Positions 18,126-25,110 of a stretch of 64,000 bases of DNA are shown here, in pieces. The stretch's first letter is position 1. Each line of letters starts with the position of its first letter. The notes under the pieces are model-generated. The model did not search any database. It was not told the DNA's origin and saw only the letters and a list, made by a program, of their open reading frames with translations. This DNA is from DASRDU01 sp046331565 (GTDB lineage Bacteria; Acidobacteriota; Blastocatellia; RBC074): the NCBI GenBank assembly GCA_046331565.1, contig JAXLQP010000001.1:620001-684000 (forward strand), given 5' to 3'. Position numbers and translations under genes: made by a program.

Positions 18126-19136
18126 ATGGAAGCTGCGCTCAATAAAAACCGGGCAGCCGTGATGGAAGAGTCAATGGACACAGCCGCCGAAGCTGCTGAC
18201 CGGATGATCGTCTTTGAGGATGTCTCGAAATTTTACGGTGAAATCCTCGGCATCAACCGCGTCAATCTGCAACTTGCGCCAGGCATCACCAGCCTGGTCG
18301 GGCCGAATGGTTCAGGCAAGACCACGCTGATGAATCTGATGACCGGGCTGATTCAGCCGACACGCGGGCGCATCGGCATTCTCGGCCTGACGCCGTCGGA
18401 ACCTGAAAAGCTCTTTCGCCTGATGGGTTATTGCAGCCAGTTCGATTCGTTTCCGGCAGGAATGACCGGATTTGATTTTGTCCGGGCTTATCTGCCGCTG
18501 CATGGTTATCGCCGCCGCGAAGCCGATGAACTGGCGTGGCGCGCGCTCGAACGTGTCAGCCTGACTGAAGCTGCGCATCGCAAGGTCGCCGGTTACAGCA
18601 AGGGCATGCGGCAGCGCATCAGGCTGGCGCAGTCAATCGCGCATCAGCCGTCAGTGATGATTCTTGACGAGCCGCTCAACGGTCTCGACCCGATGGCGCG
18701 GGCCGAAGCCATCGCTCTGTTCCGGCAGCTTGCTGATGAAGGTCTGCACCTGATTGTTTCCAGCCACATCCTGCACGAAGTTGACAAGATGTCTGACCGC
18801 GTGGTGCTGATGAATAACGGTTACGTGGTAGCCGAAGGCCAGGTCAGCGGCGTGCGCGAAGAGAAGATTCACGAGCATCCGCTGCAAATCGCCGTGCGTT
18901 GCGAACAGCCCGCGCTGCTGGCGGCGCGGCTCTTTGCCGAACCGCATCTGGTCGAAGCGCGCATTCACGAAGACCGGCACGGCCTGTTCATCAAAACACG
19001 CGATGTCAACGGCTTCTATGACGCACTCAACCGGCTGGTGGTCGAACTTGGACTGAACATCGAATCAGTCGCTACCGTTGATGATGACCTGAACGCTGTC
19101 TATCAGTATCTGATCGGAACCGGCGGCGGACAGTGA
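18126..19136 (+). CDS. ABC-2-type transporter ATP-binding protein (second)
   Basis: Walker A is GPNGSGKT, the signature region is YSKGMRQRIRLAQ and Walker B is VMILDEPLNGLDP, followed by the switch SSHILHEVDKM. The frame begins in repeat sequence, so the start is uncertain. ATG at 18126 is the first outside the tandem repeat, but 18162 or 18174 would also leave the whole ATPase domain. It most likely pairs with the permease at 19388-20263. Together with the first pair it makes a four-gene export block whose substrates cannot be read from sequence. Confidence 0.9.
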   Translation: MEAALNKNRAAVMEESMDTAAEAADRMIVFEDVSKFYGEILGINRVNLQLAPGITSLVGPNGSGKTTLMNLMTGLIQPTRGRIGILGLTPSEPEKLFRLMGYCSQFDSFPAGMTGFDFVRAYLPLHGYRRREADELAWRALERVSLTEAAHRKVAGYSKGMRQRIRLAQSIAHQPSVMILDEPLNGLDPMARAEAIALFRQLADEGLHLIVSSHILHEVDKMSDRVVLMNNGYVVAEGQVSGVREEKIHEHPLQIAVRCEQPALLAARLFAEPHLVEARIHEDRHGLFIKTRDVNGFYDALNRLVVELGLNIESVATVDDDLNAVYQYLIGTGGGQ

Positions 19137-19213
19137 GTTAAACCAGGCGCAGGGCGCATTGCCCGACAAACCGGCGACCCGGCAGGTTAAGGAGTCATCG
19201 TGAAACCAGGGCG

Positions 19214-19299
19214 CACCCGCGTAGTAACGAATTTATTCGTTTCGCTTCCGAATCAGCAATCTTTCAGGATCAACGAATAAATTCGTTACTACGCGGGTG
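19214..19299. repeat. GTAGTAACGAATT-family hairpin, upstream copy
   Basis: Arm 19214-19241 pairs perfectly over 28 nt with 19272-19299, with a 30-nt loop. The core GTAGTAACGAATTTATTCGT is shared exactly with the larger hairpin at 20276-20425, on the other side of the permease gene. Confidence 0.92.
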
Positions 19300-19387
19300 A
19301 TTCGAGTTGTTATCAGAGCGTTCCGGCTTGATGTCATTGGCCCTGAAAACCGGACTAAGGTTTATCGTCGCAGAAGGGAAGTAAACC

Positions 19388-20263
19388 GTGACAGCTAATT
19401 CGCAACCTGTAATTCATCATCAGCAGTCAGAGTGGTCATTGTGGTTTCATCAGGTGCTGGCGATTCTGCGGCTGGAAATGAAGAAGAATTTTCTGAGCCG
19501 ACGCGCGGCGATGATTTACCTGCTGGCGGCGGCTCCGGTGCTGCTGTGGGCGGCGCTGGTGACGTTTGATTCAGGAGCGCGCCGCGATTTCAGCCAGAAC
19601 TTCGGTGAGGCGCAGCGCATCTTTGCCAACTACATTTATGAAGGTCTGATTCTGCGGACGGCGGTGTTCTTTGGCTGTGCGTGGACGTTTATGAATCTGT
19701 TTCGCGGCGAGATTGTGGACAAGAGCCTGCACTATTACTTTCTCGCTCCGGTGCGCCGCGAAGTGCTGGTAGCCGGAAAGTATTTTTCCGGGCTGGTCAC
19801 GACGATCATTCTGTTTGGTGCGTCAACGGTGGCCTCGCTCTTTTTTCTGTATGTGGCAAAAGGCTATCCGTCAAATGTCGAATACCTGGTCAACGGGCCG
19901 GGACTGAAACAATCGCTGACTTATCTGAGCATGACGGTGCTGGCGTGCATTGGTTACGGCGCGATCTTTATGGCCATCGGGCTGATCTTTCGCAACCTGA
20001 TTGTGACGCTGGTTCTGGCGCTGGTCTTTTACTGGCTTGAATGGCTCAACTTTCTGCTGCCGCCGCTGCTCAAAAAAATCAGCATCATTCATTACATCCA
20101 TTCACTCGCCCCGGTGCCGATTGATGAAGGCCCGCTGGCAATCATTGGCGAACCGACGCCCTGGTGGGTAGCTGTGCCGGGAATGCTGATTATCACGGCG
20201 CTCGTGCTGATTGCCGCGTCAACGCGAACGCGCCGGATGGAAATTCATTACGGCGGCGAATAA
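19388..20263 (+). CDS. ABC-2-type transporter permease (second)
   Basis: The 291-residue protein has an amphipathic cytoplasmic N-terminus and about six membrane helices (roughly residues 38-55, 90-110, 130-160, 180-205, 210-230, 260-283). This fits an ABC-2 permease. The start is GTG at 19388 with AGAAGGGAAG upstream. It probably works with the ATPase ending at 19136, though a 251-bp gap with a hairpin separates them. Related hairpins stand on both sides of this single gene. Confidence 0.87.
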   Translation: MTANSQPVIHHQQSEWSLWFHQVLAILRLEMKKNFLSRRAAMIYLLAAAPVLLWAALVTFDSGARRDFSQNFGEAQRIFANYIYEGLILRTAVFFGCAWTFMNLFRGEIVDKSLHYYFLAPVRREVLVAGKYFSGLVTTIILFGASTVASLFFLYVAKGYPSNVEYLVNGPGLKQSLTYLSMTVLACIGYGAIFMAIGLIFRNLIVTLVLALVFYWLEWLNFLLPPLLKKISIIHYIHSLAPVPIDEGPLAIIGEPTPWWVAVPGMLIITALVLIAASTRTRRMEIHYGGE

Positions 20264-20275
20264 AACTCCCTGACC

Positions 20276-20425
20276 TGAAATTAAGGCGTCTGGAAAGGAA
20301 CTCGCATCACCCCCGTAGTAACGAATTTATTCGTTCTGCTTCCGAAGCAACAGGATCTTCAAGCTAACGAATGAATTCGTTACTACGGGGGTGATGCGAG
20401 TTCCTTTCCAGACGCCTTAATTTCA
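20276..20425. repeat. Very long hairpin (60-nt arms) between convergent genes
   Basis: Arm 20276-20335 pairs with 20366-20425 at 59 of 60 positions around a 30-nt loop. The inner part shares the GTAGTAACGAATT core with 19214-19299; the outer part (AAGGCGTCTGGAAAGGAACT) is unique to this copy. It sits between a plus-strand stop at 20263 and a minus-strand stop at 20484, so transcripts from both sides would end in it. Confidence 0.95.
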
Positions 20426-20483
20426 GCAGTTCTCAACAGACAACTCAAAACCGCTGTAACGCCGCTGGCGCATATCCCTGACC

Positions 20484-23400
20484 TTATCTGATTGTGATTC
20501 TGACCGGGTTGGCGGCAATGCCATCCACGATCAGCACGACTTCGACCTCGCCTTTACCCTTCAGAGTTTTGGGCAGCACAACGTTGATCTGATCCAGACC
20601 GACGAGGCTGCCCTGCGCGCCTGCGAAATCAACGGGCACGGTGATGCCTGCGATGGTGGCTGAAACTGCGGCGAGGCTGCTGCGCGCTCGAATGCCGATG
20701 CCATAAAGAATCAGGTGCGCGGTTTCGGTGTCGCTGCCCGGATCAACCGGCAGCGGAACGAAACGATTCAGCAGCCGGTCAAACTCACCGACCGGCTGCC
20801 ACGTCTGCGGCCCGCTTGAAGGCGTTCTCAGCACTAATGCTGCTGCCAGGCCCTGCCCGCTGGCATCGGCGCTGAACAGGCCGGGCGCAATGCTGGTGAC
20901 GTTGACTGATCCGGTGGCAGCGGCTCCGTCGCCGCTCAGCACAGTGACTGTGGCCTTGCCGGTCGCAGTGCCAGGCGGGAGCTGATAGTTGATCTGTGTC
21001 GGTGAAACGAAAAAGAGCGGCGCTGCGCGTTCAGCTCCGGCGCTGTCCTTCACGACGACTGAAGTGTTGAGCAGACTGAGCGGCAGCGGCAGCGCAGTTG
21101 CACTCTGCGTGCCCGGCGCGAGGCCCGAACCAAACGCTGACACGATTGATTCGCTGGCCAGGTTGCCGCCCGCAAAACGCGCCGCTGAAACGTTCACAAG
21201 CTGATTGACGACTGTCAGAGCCTTCGTGTTCGACAGCCCGCCGCCCGGCGCAGGATTGAAGATTGAAATGATGCCGCCGTCACTTGTCGCCACATCCGAG
21301 GCCGGAATTGCAGCGGTCAGAGTACCGTTGCTGACATATGTTGTCGGACGATCCTGCCCGTTCCAGCGCACGACTGAACCGCTGACAAAATTGATTCCGG
21401 TCACGGTCAGCACAAAAGCGGGACTGCCGGTTGAGACAACATCAGGGCTGATGCTGCTGAGCGTCGGCACGGGATTCGATGAAGGATTGATCGTGAAATT
21501 CAGGGCGTTTGAAAAACCGCCGTCAGGCGCAGGGTTGAGCACCACAACGCTGGCCGTGCCGCTGAGCGCCACATCAGCAGCGGTGATGGTCGCGGTCAGT
21601 TGCCGGTCAGAAACAAAAGTTGTGCGCCGACTGCCGCCATTCCAGCGCACGATTGAACTGCTGACAAAGCCGAAGCCGTTGACCGTCAGATTCAGCACGC
21701 CGCTGCCCGCAGCCACTGACGCCGGACTCAGGCTCGTCAAAGTCGGCAGCGGATTGCCCGCTGAAACTCTGAAACTGAGTGAACCTGAAACGCCGCCTTC
21801 AGGTGGTGGATTGAAAACTGAAATTGCCGCAACTGTTGGATCGTGCAGATCGGTTTCAGGAATCAGCACGTTCAGTTGCGCGCTGTTGATGAAAGTCGTT
21901 GGCCGGGCCTGACCGTTCCAGCGCACGACTGAGCCTTCGACAAAATTCGAGCCATTGACGGTCAGCGTCGTGTCGTTTGCGCCAGTCGGCACTGAAACCG
22001 GAGCAATGCTGTCAAGTACCGGAACAGGATTGGGCGGCGGAGTAATGCTGAACGTCACTGCGCCTGAAACGCCACCGCCCGGCGCGGGATTGGCAACCGT
22101 CACTGAAATATCTGTGGTCAGTAAAAGATCGCTGGCCGGAATTGCAGCGGTCAGTTGCGTATAACTTACAAATGTCGTCGGGCGCGGGCTGCCATTCCAT
22201 CTGACGACTGAACCATTGACGAAATTCGAGCCGTTAACAGTCAGCGTGAAATCGCTGCTTCCCGCCGCGACCGAAGCGGGACTGAGGCTGTTGAGAATCG
22301 GCAGCGGATTGCCTTCAGTCACGCTGAAACTGAGCGCATTCGATGTGCCGCCGCCAGGCAGCGAACTGAACACCACCACGCTTGCATTGCCGGGCGCAGC
22401 GACCAGAGAGGCGGGAATTGAAGTGGTCAGCTTTTTATCTGAAATGAAAGTGGTGCGGCGATTCGCGCCGTTCCATCTGATGACTGAATCCTTCACAAAC
22501 CCGGTTCCGGTCACAGTCAGCGTAAAGGTCGAGCCGCCCGCCGGAATTGCGCTCGGCGTCATTCCTGAAAGCGCAGGCACAGGGTTGACGGCATTGATGG
22601 TCATTGTTTGCGGGGCCGATTCGCCGCCACCTGGCGCGGGATTGAAAACCGTGACCGACGCTGCGCCCGCCGCTGCAATCTGTGTGTCTGTGACAGCGGC
22701 GGTCAGTTCCTTATCGTTGATGAAAGTGGTTTCGAGCGGCTGACCATTCCAGCGCACGACTGAATCAGTGACAAAGCCGCTGCCCGTGACATTCAGCGTG
22801 AAAGCTCCGCTGTTTGCGGTTACGGAAGCCGGAATGATTTCTGTCAGCATCGGCGCGGGATTGGCCGTGTTGATGCTGAAAATCAGACCGTTTGAATAAC
22901 CGCCGCCCGGCGCAGGATTGAAGGCTGTGACAGTGGCAGTGCCTGCTGAAACAAGGTCAGTCGCGGGAATCGTGGCTTTAAGCTGCGTGTCGCTGACGAA
23001 AGTTGTTGGCCGGTCATTGCCATTCCAGCGCACTTTTGCGCCGCTGATGAAATTCGCCCCGTTCACGGTCAGCGTCAGATCGTCGCTGCCTGCAAGCGTT
23101 GCATTCGGACTGAGACTTGTCAGCGTCGGAATCGGATTTGAAGGCGCAGATGAAATCGTGAAGCTCAGCGAATTTGATGTGCCGCCGCCCGGCGCAGGAC
23201 TGATAACCGAGACAATCGCTGAACCGGCGGTTGCAACGTCAGCCGATGAAATTGTCGCGGTCAGTTGCGTGCTGGAAATAAACGTCGTGCGTCGGCTGCT
23301 CGCATTCCAGCGCACCGTTGAGCCGCTGACAAAACCGGCTCCATTAACAGTCAGCGTGAATCCGGCGCTGCCCGCTGAGGCAGTGTTCGGACTGAGGCTG

Positions 23401-23789
23401 GCAAGCGACGGCACCGGATTGTCATTGGTGATGGTCAGCGTCAGCGCGTTCGATGTCCCGCCGTCATTGCCCGGATTGAAAACAACGATGCTCACCGTTC
23501 CGGCCAGCGCCACATCGGCAGCCGGGATGGCTGCGGTCAGTTGCCCGCTGCTGACAAAGTTTGTCGCGCGGTCGCTGTCATTCCAGCGAATAACCGAACC
23601 GGCGACAAACCCTGAACCTTCGACCGTCAGCGTCAACGCGCCGCTGCCCGCAATCACTGTTGACGGACTGAGCGCAGTGAGAACCGGCGCAGCAAACCAT
23701 GAGGCCGCTGCATCGCGCATTGCACCTGACAACAGGCACAGTGCCAGCAGCAGAAGAAACAACGTGAGGGGAAGTTTCCGTTGGGGCAT
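20484..23789 (-). CDS. Exported IPT/TIG repeat protein with TIGR03437 C-terminal domain
   Basis: The 1101-residue protein has a signal peptide (about 1-30). Nine consecutive Ig-like IPT/TIG repeats of about 87-90 residues follow. Each contains a version of LTVNGSGFVxGSxVRWNG, then RxTTFVSxxQLTAAI, then VFNPAPGGGxSN. The last 220 residues form the TIGR03437 domain, which is frequent in acidobacterial exported proteins (FAGGNLASESIVSAFGSGLA; FFVSPTQINYQLP). It should be an extended surface or secreted binding protein; no ligand can be named. The strongly repetitive DNA leaves long open frames on the opposite strand that are not genes. The gene stands alone between hairpins and a convergent neighbour. 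Confidence 0.92.
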   Translation of the reverse strand: MPQRKLPLTLFLLLLALCLLSGAMRDAAASWFAAPVLTALSPSTVIAGSGALTLTVEGSGFVAGSVIRWNDSDRATNFVSSGQLTAAIPAADVALAGTVSIVVFNPGNDGGTSNALTLTITNDNPVPSLASLSPNTASAGSAGFTLTVNGAGFVSGSTVRWNASSRRTTFISSTQLTATISSADVATAGSAIVSVISPAPGGGTSNSLSFTISSAPSNPIPTLTSLSPNATLAGSDDLTLTVNGANFISGAKVRWNGNDRPTTFVSDTQLKATIPATDLVSAGTATVTAFNPAPGGGYSNGLIFSINTANPAPMLTEIIPASVTANSGAFTLNVTGSGFVTDSVVRWNGQPLETTFINDKELTAAVTDTQIAAAGAASVTVFNPAPGGGESAPQTMTINAVNPVPALSGMTPSAIPAGGSTFTLTVTGTGFVKDSVIRWNGANRRTTFISDKKLTTSIPASLVAAPGNASVVVFSSLPGGGTSNALSFSVTEGNPLPILNSLSPASVAAGSSDFTLTVNGSNFVNGSVVRWNGSPRPTTFVSYTQLTAAIPASDLLLTTDISVTVANPAPGGGVSGAVTFSITPPPNPVPVLDSIAPVSVPTGANDTTLTVNGSNFVEGSVVRWNGQARPTTFINSAQLNVLIPETDLHDPTVAAISVFNPPPEGGVSGSLSFRVSAGNPLPTLTSLSPASVAAGSGVLNLTVNGFGFVSSSIVRWNGGSRRTTFVSDRQLTATITAADVALSGTASVVVLNPAPDGGFSNALNFTINPSSNPVPTLSSISPDVVSTGSPAFVLTVTGINFVSGSVVRWNGQDRPTTYVSNGTLTAAIPASDVATSDGGIISIFNPAPGGGLSNTKALTVVNQLVNVSAARFAGGNLASESIVSAFGSGLAPGTQSATALPLPLSLLNTSVVVKDSAGAERAAPLFFVSPTQINYQLPPGTATGKATVTVLSGDGAAATGSVNVTSIAPGLFSADASGQGLAAALVLRTPSSGPQTWQPVGEFDRLLNRFVPLPVDPGSDTETAHLILYGIGIRARSSLAAVSATIAGITVPVDFAGAQGSLVGLDQINVVLPKTLKGKGEVEVVLIVDGIAANPVRITIR

Positions 23790-23953
23790 AAAACACTCAC
23801 CCGTGATTCACAGTCAGAGTTTGTGAGGACAGGCGGAGAAGTGAGACAGTTTTCTGCCGCAGTCACCAGTCACCTTAAAGCAGGTTGCACCGAAATGGCC
23901 GCCGGAAAGGCCGATGACTATTGACCGGCAATCAATATCATACAGAACTGGTT

Positions 23954-24400
23954 TCAATTCTGTTTCTGGAATTCCTGTATATGTCGCAATGAAGCAGCCT
24001 CAATTATGTAAAGAAATCGTCCCTCAAGAGACAGCAGTATCGTTTTTTTCTTTCCGCCTTCACTGGCAAGTAAGCCAGTTACTCTCTCTCCGATTTTGCT
24101 GCCAAAATCATCCAGCACATCATCTTTCTGAATGATCTTTTCGATTGCCTTCAATTTCTTTTTCAATGCTTTCTGAGCAAGCCGGACAGTTTTGAAAGTT
24201 GATGATTCCACAGTCAGCGTTGTTCCGTCTGAGACTTTGTAAAGCTGACTGCTGTGAAATATACCAACGCCGCAAATTGCCATTTCAAATTTGAGCGGCT
24301 GCGAATCCTGGTAAGTAAAAACCGGGCAGTTTGCGTCCCGTGCTGAAACGAGAATGGTGCAACTCAACAGAATAAGGATGATCGACAGCCCTGATTTCAT
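23954..24400 (-). CDS. Small exported protein of unknown function
   Basis: The 148-residue product begins with a clear signal peptide (hydrophobic residues 5-20, cut near VSA-RDA). The mature part is lysine-rich, contains two cysteines and has a helical segment (KKKLKAIEKII). No family was recognised. The ATG at 24400 was chosen because the signal peptide begins there; the frame could be read 21 codons further upstream, but that would overlap the preceding gene. It follows a nucleotidyltransferase-like gene by 7 bp, so the two are probably co-transcribed. Confidence 0.7.
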   Translation of the reverse strand: MKSGLSIILILLSCTILVSARDANCPVFTYQDSQPLKFEMAICGVGIFHSSQLYKVSDGTTLTVESSTFKTVRLAQKALKKKLKAIEKIIQKDDVLDDFGSKIGERVTGLLASEGGKKKTILLSLEGRFLYIIEAASLRHIQEFQKQN

Positions 24401-24407
24401 AACTCTG

Positions 24408-25028
24408 TTAATCCTCGTCGTAATACTTATCCGGCTCTTTTGTCCTGCCATCAGCCAGATCACACAGGCGGCGAAAGCCGGCCATCATGGTCAGCCAGCC
24501 ACCTTCACCGGCGGTTTCAATTACTTTCTGTCTGACTTTCGGGCGATCAACCAGTTTTTCCTGTCTGAGCAGAAAGACGATGTCATCCAGGTCTTTCTGC
24601 CGCCCGGCATTGAATTTCAGAATGACCAGCCATTCGGGCGTGACCACACGCAAGCCGTTCGGCAGTTTGATGGCTTCCTTCAGGGCGCGACGATAGAACT
24701 CCCGGTAACCATCATTCCGCACAATCCAGTCAACCTGAACTGCATATCTGCCAGCCTGCAGCAGGTAACTGCTGCCACCGAAGCTGAGCTGGTGTTCGGG
24801 CGTCAGCGACAGGTTTTGCGAAGCGATGATGTCAACGTCCTTTGTCATTCGCGGGCTGCCGTAAAAGTACATCGCCAGCCCGCCCGCGACTGCCCATTCG
24901 ATTTCTTCCTGCGCCGCCATCCGGCCTGCCTGCTGCGCTGCCTCAACGCCGGTATCGCTCGAAATCATCGGACTGGCGGCGTGTTGCAGCATCCGTTCGA
25001 CAAGCTGTTGATAGTCATTTTCGCTCAT
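24408..25028 (-). CDS. Nucleotidyltransferase-like protein (DUF6036/MNT style)
   Basis: The 206-residue protein shows the nucleotidyltransferase core VAGGLAMYFYGSPRMTKDVD with the D-x-D metal pair. It also has the later conserved segment VILKFNAGRQKDLDDI. This layout is shared with the DUF6036/AbiEii-like group, many of which are halves of toxin-antitoxin or abortive-infection pairs. No HEPN or AbiEi partner is next to it; the downstream neighbour is a small exported protein. Function is therefore open. A second protein with the same motif order is encoded at 57647-58102. Confidence 0.75.
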   Translation of the reverse strand: MSENDYQQLVERMLQHAASPMISSDTGVEAAQQAGRMAAQEEIEWAVAGGLAMYFYGSPRMTKDVDIIASQNLSLTPEHQLSFGGSSYLLQAGRYAVQVDWIVRNDGYREFYRRALKEAIKLPNGLRVVTPEWLVILKFNAGRQKDLDDIVFLLRQEKLVDRPKVRQKVIETAGEGGWLTMMAGFRRLCDLADGRTKEPDKYYDED

Positions 25029-25110
25029 TGCCTTGTTCTGCTGGTTACAGGAGGTATTGGTTTCCAGTGATGCTCATAGTTTAGCTGCCAGTGAATCAGG
25101 CGGCAAACTT

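Noticed and set aside
21205..23826. Long open frames on the plus strand opposite the IPT/TIG gene
   Set aside because: They mirror the repeat structure of the minus-strand gene, lack ribosome-binding sites and have no recognisable protein features. They follow from codon bias in repetitive coding DNA.
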